This document shows, in pieces, positions 17,505-26,938 of a stretch of DNA of 64,000 bases (its first letter is position 1; each line of letters opens with the position of its first letter). The stretch is from Roseicitreum antarcticum. GTDB taxonomy: Bacteria > Pseudomonadota > Alphaproteobacteria > Rhodobacterales > Rhodobacteraceae. The DNA lies in contig NZ_CP061498.1 in the NCBI RefSeq assembly GCF_014681765.1, positions 1,240,001-1,304,000 on the forward strand. The letters run 5' to 3'. Below the pieces are notes generated by a model. The model did not search any database, was not told where the DNA came from, and saw only the letters and a list, made by a program, of their open reading frames with translations. Made by a program: the position numbers and the translations under genes.

Positions 17505-19139
17505 TTATCGCTTCAGAACGAGGCACGGCTGCCACGGCCCCAAATGTACATTGCCGTCCTCGGACGGGCCGGAGCTGTTCAATTCGCTGCCGACGGTCAG
17601 CCAGTTGCCCGGGGGCAACGTAAATTCTGCCGGGTCATGGCTGAGGTTGAAGGCGCACAGCACCACCTCGCCCTCATGCTCACGCACGAAGCTGACCACC
17701 TCGCCCTGCACGGTCAGATCGGTCATGTCGCCCGCGCGCAGGGCGCGGTGGGCATGCCGGAAGGCAATGGCCTTTCGGTAATGGTGCAGCAGCGCATCAG
17801 GCGCGCGTTCCTGGTCGCTGACGGTCAGCGACACATGCTCGCGTGCCATGGGCAGCCATGGAATCCCTGCCGAGAAGCCGAAATTCAACAGATCCGGCGA
17901 CCAGACGATCGGTGTGCGGCAGCCATCGCGGCCTTTGAATTCGGGCCAGAATTCGATCCCATAGGGGTCGCGCAGGTCTTCAAAACGCAGTTCAGCCTCT
18001 GGCAGGCCCAGTTCCTCGCCCTGATACAGGCAGACCGACCCGCGCAGGCACATCAGAAGCGTCGCATAGCAGCGCGCCGCCGACGGGCTGAGCGACCAGC
18101 GGCTGATGTGGCGGACCACATCATGGTTGGAGAACGCCCAGCAGGCCCAGCCATCGGGCGCAGCCTCATGCAATTCGTCCAGCACAGCCTTGACGCGCGG
18201 CGCCGTGGGCACGGCGCTGGCCAGAAATTCGAACGCGTAGCACATCTGCATCTTGTCGTTGTTCGATGTGTATTCGCCCAGAATTTGCAGGCCACGCTGG
18301 CTGTCGCCGACCTCGCCCACCGCAGCGGCGTTGTAGGGCTCCATCACGGCGCGGAAGCGGCGCAGGAATTCCAGGTTTTCGGGCTGGTTCTTCGAATAGA
18401 TGTGGTTTTGCCAGTTATAGGGGTTCACCGTCGGCGCGGTGTAGTCATTACGCTCTTCCGGCGGGAGGGCCGGGTTGTCGCGGAACTGCGCATCGTGGAA
18501 ATAGAAGTTGATCGTATCCAGACGGAAACCATCGACCCCACGGTCCAGCCAGAAGCGCGCGACATCGAGCAGCGCATCTTGCACTTGCGGTTCATGAAAG
18601 TTCAGGTCGGGCTGGCTGGTCAGGAAGTTATGCAGGTAGTACTGCATCCGCCCGCCGTCCCATTGCCAGGCAGGGCCGCCAAAGATCGACGGCCAGTTGT
18701 TGGGCGGCGTGCCGTCAGGCTTCGCATCGGCCCAGACGTACCAGTTGGCCTTCGGGTTGTCATGCGAAGCGCGGCTTTCCACGAACCACGGATGCTGATC
18801 CGAGGTATGCGACAGAACCAGGTCGATCAGCACCTTGATGCCGAGGTTGTGCGCCGTATGGATCACCGCGTCGAAATCGGCGATGGAGCCGAACATCGGG
18901 TCCACATCGCAGTAATCCGACACGTCATAGCCGAAATCCTTCATCGGCGACGTGAAGAACGGCGAGATCCAGACCGCATCAACGCCCAGGCTGGCGATGT
19001 AGGGCAGACGCTCGACGATACCCAGCAGGTCGCCGATGCCATCGGCATTGCTGTCCTGGAAGCTGCGCGGATAGATCTGATAGATAACCGCACCGCGCCA
19101 CCAGTCGGGGTCGGTTGCGGTCATCAGGTTTTGTTGCAT
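17505..19139 (-). CDS. aglA: Alpha-glucosidase (GH13)
   Basis: A 544-residue cytoplasmic glycoside hydrolase, GH13 oligo-alpha-glucosidase type, hydrolysing imported alpha-glucosides to glucose. It begins DWWRGAVIYQIYPRSFQDS. GH13 regions are visible: DLVLSHTSD (~106-114), GFRLDTINF with nucleophile Asp208, AVGEVGD with acid/base Glu276, and FSNHDVVR. The start is uncertain: ATG 19139 (MQQNLM) or ATG 19124 (MTATDPDW). Neither has a strong Shine-Dalgarno; a TTG at 19154 with GGGAA 7 nt upstream is a third option. It lies 44 nt after aglG. Confidence 0.92.
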   Translation of the reverse strand: MQQNLMTATDPDWWRGAVIYQIYPRSFQDSNADGIGDLLGIVERLPYIASLGVDAVWISPFFTSPMKDFGYDVSDYCDVDPMFGSIADFDAVIHTAHNLGIKVLIDLVLSHTSDQHPWFVESRASHDNPKANWYVWADAKPDGTPPNNWPSIFGGPAWQWDGGRMQYYLHNFLTSQPDLNFHEPQVQDALLDVARFWLDRGVDGFRLDTINFYFHDAQFRDNPALPPEERNDYTAPTVNPYNWQNHIYSKNQPENLEFLRRFRAVMEPYNAAAVGEVGDSQRGLQILGEYTSNNDKMQMCYAFEFLASAVPTAPRVKAVLDELHEAAPDGWACWAFSNHDVVRHISRWSLSPSAARCYATLLMCLRGSVCLYQGEELGLPEAELRFEDLRDPYGIEFWPEFKGRDGCRTPIVWSPDLLNFGFSAGIPWLPMAREHVSLTVSDQERAPDALLHHYRKAIAFRHAHRALRAGDMTDLTVQGEVVSFVREHEGEVVLCAFNLSHDPAEFTLPPGNWLTVGSELNSSGPSEDGNVHLGPWQPCLVLKR

Positions 19140-19182
19140 CAAGGATTGAGGGCTCAACAGTATATTCCCGTGAATTTTGTGG

Positions 19183-20337
19183 TTACTTGACCGATCCGGC
19201 CAGAAGGCCCCGGACCAGATATCGTTGCATGGTGAAGAACACCACCAGCGGCACGGCGATCGAGATGAAGGCCGCTGTCGCCAAGATGCCCCAGTCCCCC
19301 CCGCGTGAGCCCAGAAGGTCATCGGCGATCTTCACCGTCATGACCTGACTGGCCGCGCCCGAAGGCAAGAAGACCTTGGCCACCAGCAGGTCGTTCCATG
19401 TCCAGAGGAACTGGAAGATCGCAAAGGACGCAAGGGCGGGAAAGGACAGCGGCAGGATGATCTTGGTGAAGATCTGGAAATCCGTCGCGCCATCGACCTT
19501 GGCGGATTCGATGATGTCACGCGGCAGGCCGACCATGTAGTTGCGTAAGAGATAGATCGCCAACGGCAAACCGAACCCGGTATGCGCCAGCCATATGCCC
19601 ACGAAACTTTGCCCGATGCCAAGCTGGGTGTGCAGTTTCAGCAATGGCACCAGCGCCAGTTGCAAGGGCACGACCAGAAGGCCCACGACGGCGGCAATCA
19701 GAAGGGCCCGCCCCGGAAACTCCATCCATGCCAGCGCATAGGCCGCGAAGGCCGCGATCAGGATGGGAATGACCGTGGCGGGGATCGTCACCGTCAGCGT
19801 GTTGATGAAGGCGCGGTCCATCCCGTCGGATTGCATCACCGTTGTATAGTTGGCGGTGGTGAATTGCGGTGGTGTCATTGCCTGAAAATAGATCGTCTGC
19901 CCCCGCCTGCCGAAGCTTTCGGGGCTTTCGGCGCGGAAGCTGCCGTTTTCCTCGACCAGAAGACTGCCGCCGCCGCGCTGCTCGGCGGTTACGCCGGGCG
20001 CGAACTCTGCCGGGGCGACGCCGCGCGTGCCATAGGCCGACAAGGTGCCCGACCCATCGGGGAAGCGGGCGGCATTTTCGGGATCGTCAAAAACATTGCC
20101 TTCCATCACGTAGGTATCGCCCTGCAACACCTCGCCCTCTGACGAAAACCGGGCGCGGAAGTTGAGTTCCACCGCCAAGGGTGCGGTCCACCAGCCCGAG
20201 TTGGAGATCTGATCCCGGTCGCGAAACGACGACACCAGAAGCCCCACGGTCGGCAAGAGCCACAGCAGCACCAGCAGCACGACCGTGATGTTGACCGCCC
20301 ATGACAGCCCCGACTTTTTACCCGCGATATTGTCCAT
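19183..20337 (-). CDS. aglG: Alpha-glucoside ABC transporter permease
   Basis: A 384-residue inner-membrane permease of the MalG/CUT1 type. One membrane helix near residues 12-35 is followed by an unusually long soluble stretch (about 45-165). Then come the core helices and the EAA-like loop (AKVDGATDFQIFTKIILPLS) that contacts AglK. The long insertion is normal for AglG and distinguishes it from ~280-residue MalG relatives. The gene is 12 nt behind aglF. Confidence 0.92.
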   Translation of the reverse strand: MDNIAGKKSGLSWAVNITVVLLVLLWLLPTVGLLVSSFRDRDQISNSGWWTAPLAVELNFRARFSSEGEVLQGDTYVMEGNVFDDPENAARFPDGSGTLSAYGTRGVAPAEFAPGVTAEQRGGGSLLVEENGSFRAESPESFGRRGQTIYFQAMTPPQFTTANYTTVMQSDGMDRAFINTLTVTIPATVIPILIAAFAAYALAWMEFPGRALLIAAVVGLLVVPLQLALVPLLKLHTQLGIGQSFVGIWLAHTGFGLPLAIYLLRNYMVGLPRDIIESAKVDGATDFQIFTKIILPLSFPALASFAIFQFLWTWNDLLVAKVFLPSGAASQVMTVKIADDLLGSRGGDWGILATAAFISIAVPLVVFFTMQRYLVRGLLAGSVK

Positions 20338-20349
20338 TCCGGTCCCCCC

Positions 20350-21327
20350 TCAGCGCATTTCTTTGCGGGCTTGCATGATGTTCCAGATCATCACTGGCAG
20401 CACGATGATCATGATGACGAAGGCCACAGCCGTTGCGCGCCCGTCGTCGCGGAACATGTAGGTCATCATGTAGCTGGGCAGGATCTGCGTGCCGAAGTTG
20501 CCCCCCGTCATGGTGTAGACGATGTCGAAGACCTTCAGCACCAGAATGGTGATGGTGGTCCAGACCACGACGATGGTGCCCATGATCTGCGGGATCTTGA
20601 TCGAAAAGAAGACCTGGAACGGATTGGCGCCGTCGATGATCGCAGCCTCGATGGTTTCCTCGGGGATGCCGCGCAGCGCGGCCGACAGGATCACCATGGC
20701 AAAGCCGGTCTGGATCCACACAAGGATGAGCATCAGGAAGAAATTGTTCCAGAACGGGATCTGCACCACGTCGATGGGCGACAGGCCGAAGCTGTCGCGC
20801 AGGGCATTGATGATGCCGACATCGGGGTTGTTGGCATAGACGAACTTCCAGATCAGCGACGCGCCGACAAAGGAGATTGCCATGGGCATGAAGATCAGCG
20901 ATTTCGCGATGTTGCCCCAACGCAGGCGGTCGGTCAGTTGCGCGACCAGCAGGCCCAGAAAGGTGGCCATGGCGGGGACAAACAATATCCACAGGAAGTT
21001 GTTGAAGACCGATTGCCGGAACTCGGCCTCGGCCATGAGGTCCGTATAATTGCCAAACCAGATAAAATTGTTGCCGCTGCGGTCATAGAGCGAGCGGATG
21101 AACGAGCCGACCACCGGATAGACCAGATAGAGGCCGAGCGCGAAGATGGCGGGGAACAGGAACAGCCAGGGCCGCACCTTGTTTGCCTTGTTGATATTGG
21201 ATCCGGCCTTTGGCCCGCGCGCCGGGAAGATCACCCGGTCGAGCACCACGTTGGACGCGTAGAAATAGCCTACGCAGCCAAAAACACCGACGAATATCGT
21301 GATCAGACCCTGAAGTACCGGACTCAT
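20350..21327 (-). CDS. aglF: Alpha-glucoside ABC transporter permease
   Basis: A 325-residue inner-membrane permease, MalF/CUT1 type, partner of AglG. Six or more hydrophobic segments are visible. The EAA loop reads EAAIIDGANPFQVFFSIKIPQI, starting near residue 230. It lies between aglE (120-nt gap) and aglG. The gap after aglE is the largest in the operon and could hold a processing hairpin, which would let the binding protein be made in excess, but I see no obvious strong stem. Confidence 0.92.
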   Translation of the reverse strand: MSPVLQGLITIFVGVFGCVGYFYASNVVLDRVIFPARGPKAGSNINKANKVRPWLFLFPAIFALGLYLVYPVVGSFIRSLYDRSGNNFIWFGNYTDLMAEAEFRQSVFNNFLWILFVPAMATFLGLLVAQLTDRLRWGNIAKSLIFMPMAISFVGASLIWKFVYANNPDVGIINALRDSFGLSPIDVVQIPFWNNFFLMLILVWIQTGFAMVILSAALRGIPEETIEAAIIDGANPFQVFFSIKIPQIMGTIVVVWTTITILVLKVFDIVYTMTGGNFGTQILPSYMMTYMFRDDGRATAVAFVIMIIVLPVMIWNIMQARKEMR

Positions 21328-21447
21328 CGTGCAGCTCTCCCCCCACCGCTGTCGCGTCGCATTGGCACGCGCCCCGCATCACGGCGCGCCCCCGAAAACG
21401 ACGGGGGCAGAAGGCACCAAGGCCCCTGCCCCCGCATGGTCATCGCC

Positions 21448-22803
21448 TTAGCGCATTGCGTTCCAGCGTTCCTGGATGGTGGTGGCGACACTGTCCGCAT
21501 CGGCGCCAGTGGTGTAATCCACCATGCCGGTCCAGAAGGCACCCGCGCCGATCTCGCCCGGCATCAGATCAGATGCGTCGAAGCGGAAGGTCGTGGCGTT
21601 CAGCAAGATGTCGCCCATGGCGCGCAGGCTGTCGTTGCCATAAGCCTCGGAGTTGACGCCGGTATGCGGGGTCAGGAAGCCCGATTGCGCCATCCAGATT
21701 TCATGCGCGATAGGGGTCTTCAGGAATTCCATCAGGCCGCGTGTCGCATCGGAATCGTCGGTGATCGCAAACAAGGTCCCTGCGCCCAGAACTGGCGCGC
21801 CCAGATCGGCCTCGGCGCTGGCGGGGAAGTAGAAGAAGTCGTAATCCAGCCCGTATTCCGCATCTTCAGGGAAGAAAGTCGGAATGAAGGATGCTTGCTT
21901 GTGCATGTAGCAGGCAGGCGGGATGGAGAACAGGCCACCGGGGCTGTCGCGGAAATCGGTGGTCGCCGCAGCTTCGGAACCGCCCTGCACCCAGTCATTG
22001 TTGCGGGAGAATTCGCCATAGGCCTCAATGGCCTCGACGACGCGGGGATCGTCGAACGCGATCTCGTTGCTGACCCAGCCGTCATAGACATCGGGGGTGT
22101 GCAGGCGCAGCATCATGTCCTCGACCCAATCGGTCGCGGGCCAGCCAGTGGCCGCACCCGAGCCCAGGCCCAGGCACCAGGGCGTGCCGCCATCGGCGAC
22201 GATCTGTTCGGACAGCGCCTTGAGGTCTTCCATCGACTCGGGGATGTCGTAGCCTGCCTCGAAGAATTGTTCGGGGTTGTACCAGACCAGCGACTTCACA
22301 TCGACCTTGTAGAAGAAGCCATAAAGCCCGTCTTCGCCATCGGCGCCGGCATAGGTGCCCAGATCGACCCAGGATTCCCCGGCAGCGTAGTTTTCACGCA
22401 CCCAGTCCCCGGTGGATTCGTCCAGAGCCGAGAGGTACCCGCTCGACGCCATGTCGGCAGCCAGACCCGGCTGCGGGAAGATCGCGATGTTGGGCGCGGA
22501 ACCGGCCTGCGCGGCAATCACGATGTCCTGCTCGAAGCTGTCGGAGCCCGAATAATTGACGGTCGCCCCGGTGGCTTCGGCGAAATAGGCCAGCGTGCTG
22601 TTGACCAGTTCGGCATCGCGCCCGGTCCACGGACCCAACAGGCTGACAGACTGACCGCTGAAATCATTCGCTTCTGCGAATTCATTGTAGCTGTCCCAGT
22701 TCATCCGCGCGTCTTCACCGACGCCGAACACCAGATCTTGCGCCGAGGCGCTGCCCGCAATCAGGGCCAGCGTGGCCACCCCGGCGTATAATTTCGTCTG
22801 CAT
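21448..22803 (-). CDS. aglE: Alpha-glucoside ABC transporter substrate-binding protein
   Basis: A 451-residue periplasmic sugar-binding protein. The signal peptide ends at about ASA21|QD. The N-terminal lobe begins VSLLGPWTGRDAEL, and the family's MASSGYLSALDE segment follows. It is the first gene of aglEFGAK, the order known for the Sinorhizobium alpha-glucoside system (sucrose, maltose, trehalose). The ATG at 22803 is chosen because it opens the signal peptide and follows AGGAAGA. The LacI-type operator and promoter lie about 85-135 nt upstream. Confidence 0.93.
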   Translation of the reverse strand: MQTKLYAGVATLALIAGSASAQDLVFGVGEDARMNWDSYNEFAEANDFSGQSVSLLGPWTGRDAELVNSTLAYFAEATGATVNYSGSDSFEQDIVIAAQAGSAPNIAIFPQPGLAADMASSGYLSALDESTGDWVRENYAAGESWVDLGTYAGADGEDGLYGFFYKVDVKSLVWYNPEQFFEAGYDIPESMEDLKALSEQIVADGGTPWCLGLGSGAATGWPATDWVEDMMLRLHTPDVYDGWVSNEIAFDDPRVVEAIEAYGEFSRNNDWVQGGSEAAATTDFRDSPGGLFSIPPACYMHKQASFIPTFFPEDAEYGLDYDFFYFPASAEADLGAPVLGAGTLFAITDDSDATRGLMEFLKTPIAHEIWMAQSGFLTPHTGVNSEAYGNDSLRAMGDILLNATTFRFDASDLMPGEIGAGAFWTGMVDYTTGADADSVATTIQERWNAMR

Positions 22804-22885
22804 TGTCTTCCTCCCACGGTTGACACTTTTACTGTCTATGCGATGCGCCCCAACGGGCCACACCACCCCAGCGGCGGAATCAAAC

Positions 22886-22901
22886 TCCAAACCGCTTTGG
22901 A
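22886..22901. promoter_or_regulatory. Candidate LacI-family operator (AglR site)
   Basis: TCCAAACCGCTTTGGA is a 16-bp inverted repeat with a single mismatched pair and a central CG, the usual design of LacI-family operators. It sits just downstream of the predicted aglE -10 box, over the likely transcription start. AglR bound there would block aglE transcription. The assignment to AglR rests on position. Confidence 0.65.
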
Positions 22902-22909
22902 TGCCTTGA

Positions 22910-22937
22910 CCGTTACCGATCCGTTAGCTCTTGTCAA
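22910..22937 (-). promoter_or_regulatory. Predicted sigma-70 promoter of aglEFGAK
   Basis: On the minus strand, a perfect -35 TTGACA (22937-22932) is followed after 16 nt by TAACGG (22915-22910), a weak -10. The predicted start is near 22903, at the edge of the operator, and leaves a ~100-nt leader. A weak -10 would suit a promoter under regulation. Confidence 0.5.
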
Positions 22938-23012
22938 TCGCCCTGTCCGGAACATCCTTTAATTATTGACGTATTCTGCAGGTGCAGCAAATCCGGGCCG
23001 CGACGATTCATT

Positions 23013-23041
23013 TTGACCTTTGGCACGGGGCTGCATAATGT
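23013..23041 (+). promoter_or_regulatory. Predicted sigma-70 promoter of aglR
   Basis: TTGACC (23013-23018), a 17-nt spacer and TAATGT (23036-23041) form a near-consensus promoter. The start would be about 23048, 31 nt before the aglR ATG at 23079. This argues against the longer frame, whose start would lie inside the -35 box. Confidence 0.65.
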
Positions 23042-23078
23042 AGGCGCTAATTCAACACGCTTTGGGCGAAAAACGGGC

Positions 23079-24125
23079 ATGACGTTAAAGGAACTAGCAG
23101 AAAGTCTGGGCCTGTCCCCCACAACCGTAAGCCGCGCGCTTAACGGCTACCCCGAGGTGCGTGAAGAAACCCGCTGGCGCGTGCTGGAGGCCGCACGGCT
23201 GGCACATTATCGCCCCAACACCCGGGCGAAAAGCCTCGCCACGGGACGGGCACAGGCGATCGGGCACGTGATCCCGCTGACCTCGAAGCATGAAATCGTC
23301 AACCCGGTTTTTGCCGATTTCATTGCCGGTGCCGGTGAAACCTACAGCCGCGCGGGCTATGAGATGGTGCTGACCGTTGTGAATGACGAGGACGAGGCGC
23401 AGGCCTACCGCGACCTTCAGGCGCGCGGCACGGTGGATGGGGTGATCGTGCATGCGCCGCGCATGAACGACATGCGCATCCCGCTGCTGACCGAACTGGG
23501 CATGCCCTTCGTGGTGCATGGCCGAGCCAGCGGTTGCATGATCCCCTATTCGTGGCTGGACATCAACAACCAGCGGGCTTTCGTGCGCGCCACCGATTTC
23601 CTGCTGGATCTGGGCCATCGGCGTATTGCACTGATCAACGGGCTGGAATTCATGGACTTCGCCTATCGGCGGCGCAAGGGCGTCACACAGGCGATGGAAG
23701 CGCGCGGCCTGACGCCCGACCCCGACCTGATGCATAATGTCGAGATGACCGAAACCATCGGCTATGACATCGCGCGCGCATTGCTGGCACTGCCCGACCC
23801 GCCGACGGCGATGCTGGCGTCCTCGATGATTCTGGCCATCGGCATCCGCCGCGCCGCCGCCGATGCGGGTTTGCGGCTGGGCCGCGACCTGTCGGTCATC
23901 ATCCATGATGATGAACTGTCCTATATGCGTAACGGCACGTCCGAGCCGCTGTTTACTGCCGTGCGGTCCTCGGTCCGCCAGGCGGGGCGGCAGGCGGCGG
24001 AATTGCTGCTGGATCTTGTCGCCAACCCCGGCAGCGGCCCGCTGACACGGTTGCTGGAGGTCGATCTGTCGGTGGGCCAGTCAACGGGCCCGGTGTCACC
24101 GCGCATCACCACGGTGACGGGCTGA
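23079..24125 (+). CDS. aglR: LacI-family repressor of alpha-glucoside use
   Basis: A 348-residue transcription factor. The N-terminal helix-turn-helix reads MTLKELAESLGLSPTTVSRA, followed by the hinge-helix region (YRPNTRAKSLATGR) and a periplasmic-binding-protein-like effector domain from about residue 60. It is divergent from aglE and therefore likely regulates it, with an alpha-glucoside as inducer. ATG 23079 is chosen by domain start and by the promoter just upstream. It may also control the beta-glucosidase and glucokinase genes downstream, but I found no second operator there. Confidence 0.92.
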   Translation: MTLKELAESLGLSPTTVSRALNGYPEVREETRWRVLEAARLAHYRPNTRAKSLATGRAQAIGHVIPLTSKHEIVNPVFADFIAGAGETYSRAGYEMVLTVVNDEDEAQAYRDLQARGTVDGVIVHAPRMNDMRIPLLTELGMPFVVHGRASGCMIPYSWLDINNQRAFVRATDFLLDLGHRRIALINGLEFMDFAYRRRKGVTQAMEARGLTPDPDLMHNVEMTETIGYDIARALLALPDPPTAMLASSMILAIGIRRAAADAGLRLGRDLSVIIHDDELSYMRNGTSEPLFTAVRSSVRQAGRQAAELLLDLVANPGSGPLTRLLEVDLSVGQSTGPVSPRITTVTG

Positions 24126-24420
24126 GGCCGGCCCCGCCCAATGGAGTACAGAGGTTACGCCGACTGCCGATCACATTCCCTGAAACCGGCGCCCGAAGCG
24201 GGCCGTCCCGCCACGGCACGGCCACCCGCCCGTCCCCGCAACCTGCCTGCCAGAAAGGCGACCGCCCCGCCCCATGCGGGATTTCGCCTGAAAGAACCGC
24301 GCCGGGGGTGCCTGTGCCAGCCTTGGCTGCTACACTCGCCCCCGTCATCGTCACATCATCAGACCTTCCGCAGCCGCGTCTGCCATCCCGCAGCGCGCCC
24401 GCAAGACACATGAGGACCCC

Positions 24421-25794
24421 ATGCCCCAGACCGATCTGACCTTCAACCGCGCCGATTTCCCCGATGACTTCCTGTTCGGGGTCGCGACCTCGGCCTATCA
24501 GATCGAGGGCCATGCCCAGGGCGGTGCAGGCACCACGCATTGGGACAGCTTCGCCGCCACGCCCGGCAATGTCGTGCGCGCAGAAGACGGTGCGCGCGCC
24601 TGCGACCACCTGAACCGCTGGGAGGGCGATCTGGACCTGATCCGCGATGCGGGGGTGGATGTTTACCGCTTCTCGGCGTCATGGGCGCGGGTGATGCCCG
24701 AGGGGCGCGGCGCGGCCAACCCGGAGGGTCTCGATTTTTACGACCGGCTGGTGGACGGGATGCTGGCGCGCGGCATCAAGCCCGCGCTGACGCTCTACCA
24801 TTGGGAACTGCCCAGCCCGCTGGCGGATCTGGGTGGCTGGCGCAACCGCGACATGGCGGGCTGGTTCGCCGATTATACCGAAACGCTCTGTGCGCGGATC
24901 GGCGACCGCCTGTGGTCCGCCGCCCCGGTGAATGAACCGTGGTGCGTCGCCTGGCTGTCGCATTTCTATGGCCACCACGCGCCGGGGATGCGCGACATCC
25001 GCGCAGCCGCCCGGGCGATGCACCATGTCGGGCTGGCGCATGGCCGCGCCATTCAGGCGATGCGGGCGCAGGGCATGGGCAACCTTGGCGCGGTGTGCAA
25101 CTTTGAATATGCCTCGCCGGTGGATGGCACCCCCGAGGCGATCAAGGCCGCAGAGCTATACGACGGCATCTATAACCGCTGGTTCCTGGGCGCGATGTTC
25201 AAGGGCGAATATCCCGCCGATGTGCTGGAGGGGCTGGCCCCGCATATGCCTCAGGGCTGGCAGGACGATATGGCGACGATCAAGCAGCCGGTCGACTGGC
25301 TGGGCCTGAACTATTACACCCGCAAGGTGATCGGCCCGGCAGCGGCCGAGGCAGATGTGGACGGGTCCAGCCCCGCCGCCACGCCCTGGCCGCACCATGA
25401 GGAACGCCCCGGCCCGCTGCCCAAGACCCAGATGGGCTGGGAGATTTTCCCCCAGGGGCTGACGCATTTCCTGACCTTCGCGCGCGACAATTACACCGGC
25501 GACCTGCCGCTTTACGTGACTGAAAACGGTATGGCCAATCCCGACGTGATCGGCGCGGATGACACGGCGCGCATCGACTACCTCAACAACCATGTCGCCG
25601 CGGCACAGGACGCGATGGCGCAGGGCGTGCCGCTGAAGGGGTATTTCATCTGGTCGCTGATGGACAATTACGAATGGTCGCTGGGGTACGAGAAACGCTT
25701 TGGGCTGGTGCATGTGGATTTTGACAGCTTGCAACGCACGCCAAAGGCGTCCTATCACGCCCTTGCCCGCGCCCTGGCGCGGACGCCTGCCTGA
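24421..25794 (+). CDS. GH1 family beta-glucosidase
   Basis: A 457-residue family 1 glycoside hydrolase that releases glucose from beta-glucosides. It begins PDDFLFGVATSAYQIEG, the GH1 N-terminal signature. The acid/base Glu172 lies in VNEPW and the nucleophile Glu368 in YVTENGM. The C-terminal FIWSLMDNYEWSLGYEKRFG supplies the sugar-binding Glu and Trp. No signal peptide, so it acts on imported sugars. TGAGGA precedes the ATG. The 295 nt upstream shows no gene or clear regulatory site. Glucokinase follows after 61 nt, probably one operon. Confidence 0.95.
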   Translation: MPQTDLTFNRADFPDDFLFGVATSAYQIEGHAQGGAGTTHWDSFAATPGNVVRAEDGARACDHLNRWEGDLDLIRDAGVDVYRFSASWARVMPEGRGAANPEGLDFYDRLVDGMLARGIKPALTLYHWELPSPLADLGGWRNRDMAGWFADYTETLCARIGDRLWSAAPVNEPWCVAWLSHFYGHHAPGMRDIRAAARAMHHVGLAHGRAIQAMRAQGMGNLGAVCNFEYASPVDGTPEAIKAAELYDGIYNRWFLGAMFKGEYPADVLEGLAPHMPQGWQDDMATIKQPVDWLGLNYYTRKVIGPAAAEADVDGSSPAATPWPHHEERPGPLPKTQMGWEIFPQGLTHFLTFARDNYTGDLPLYVTENGMANPDVIGADDTARIDYLNNHVAAAQDAMAQGVPLKGYFIWSLMDNYEWSLGYEKRFGLVHVDFDSLQRTPKASYHALARALARTPA

Positions 25795-25855
25795 ACCACC
25801 CTCCTGAATCACCGCCCCGCCTCCCGCCGCACAATCCATATTCAAGGTACGCGCC

Positions 25856-26857
25856 ATGTCCCCTTCTGCCCCTTCCAACCCGATGACCCCCAATCTGGTC
25901 GCCGATGTGGGGGGGACGAATACCCGCGTGGCGCTGGCAGATGGCGCTGTGCTGCGCGGCGGCAGCATCCGGCGGTTCGCCAATACCGAACATCCCTCGC
26001 TGGAGGCGGTGCTGAGCACCTATCTGGCCCAGACCGGCGGCACCCGGGTGGCGGGCACCTGCGTCGCCATCGCGGGTCCGGTGTCGCCCAGCATCGGGCG
26101 GCTGACCAATCTGGATTGGGCGATCACGCCCGGGGCCCTGTGCGAAGCGACGGGTGCGGGCCGGGCGCTGCTGCTCAACGACCTTCAGGCCCAGGGGCAC
26201 GCGCTGGACCAGGTGCCTGACAGCCATCGCCGCTCCGTATTGCCGGGCACGGGGAGCGCGCCCGCCAAAGGGGCCACGCGCCTTGTCATCGGGCTGGGCA
26301 CCGGGTTCAACGCGGCGCCGGTCTATCAGGGTGCGGCGGGCGTGCTGGTCCCGGCTGCTGAGGCCGGGCACACCCTGATGCCGCAGCGCGACGACCGCGA
26401 TGTGGCATTGGCGCGCTGGCTAGAGGCATCGCTGGGCTTTGCCTCGGTCGAGGATGTGCTGTCGGGAAGGGGCTGGGCGCGGCTGTACCACTGGCACGCG
26501 CTGGTCGCGGGCAGCGTGGCGGAAGACGCGGCGCAGAAACCGGTGGGCGACATCATGGCCGAACTGGCCGCAGGCGATCCGCTGGCAGAAGCGGCGGCGC
26601 GGCATTTCGTGTCGCTCTTCGGGCGGGTTGCGGGGGCGCTGACGCTCAACAGTCTGCCCTATGGCGGGGTCGGCCTGATCGGCGGCGTGGCGCGCGCCTT
26701 CGCCCCTTATCTGGACCGCTTCGGCTTTGGCGCGGCGTTTCTGGACCATGGGCGGTTCAGCACCTTCCTGCAAGATTTCCCGGTCTTCATGGTTGAGGAT
26801 GATTATGCCGCCCTGATGGGCTGCGCGGCGCATCTGCACAGCCAGAAACACACCTGA
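25856..26857 (+). CDS. glk: Glucokinase
   Basis: A 333-residue kinase that phosphorylates glucose to glucose 6-phosphate. The phosphate-binding motif DVGGTNTRVAL is at about residues 17-27, and the bacterial glucokinase GLGTGFNAAP loop and EAGHTLMPQ follow in the middle. It belongs to the Glk (Pfam Glucokinase) rather than the ROK family. The start may be the second Met (MTPNLVAD, residue 9). It serves both glucosidases at this locus and feeds the Entner-Doudoroff pathway. Confidence 0.93.
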   Translation: MSPSAPSNPMTPNLVADVGGTNTRVALADGAVLRGGSIRRFANTEHPSLEAVLSTYLAQTGGTRVAGTCVAIAGPVSPSIGRLTNLDWAITPGALCEATGAGRALLLNDLQAQGHALDQVPDSHRRSVLPGTGSAPAKGATRLVIGLGTGFNAAPVYQGAAGVLVPAAEAGHTLMPQRDDRDVALARWLEASLGFASVEDVLSGRGWARLYHWHALVAGSVAEDAAQKPVGDIMAELAAGDPLAEAAARHFVSLFGRVAGALTLNSLPYGGVGLIGGVARAFAPYLDRFGFGAAFLDHGRFSTFLQDFPVFMVEDDYAALMGCAAHLHSQKHT

Positions 26858-26938
26858 GGCGCGGGGGGGCGGACCACCGCCTGCGACCATGCGCTACGCC
26901 CTATTGCCGTGCCCCCTGCCCCGCCCCATATTCAGCGC

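Noticed and set aside
24141-24413. Small gene between aglR and the beta-glucosidase
   Set aside because: The frame is rich in Pro/Arg from GC-rich spacer, with no ribosome site or recognisable domain.
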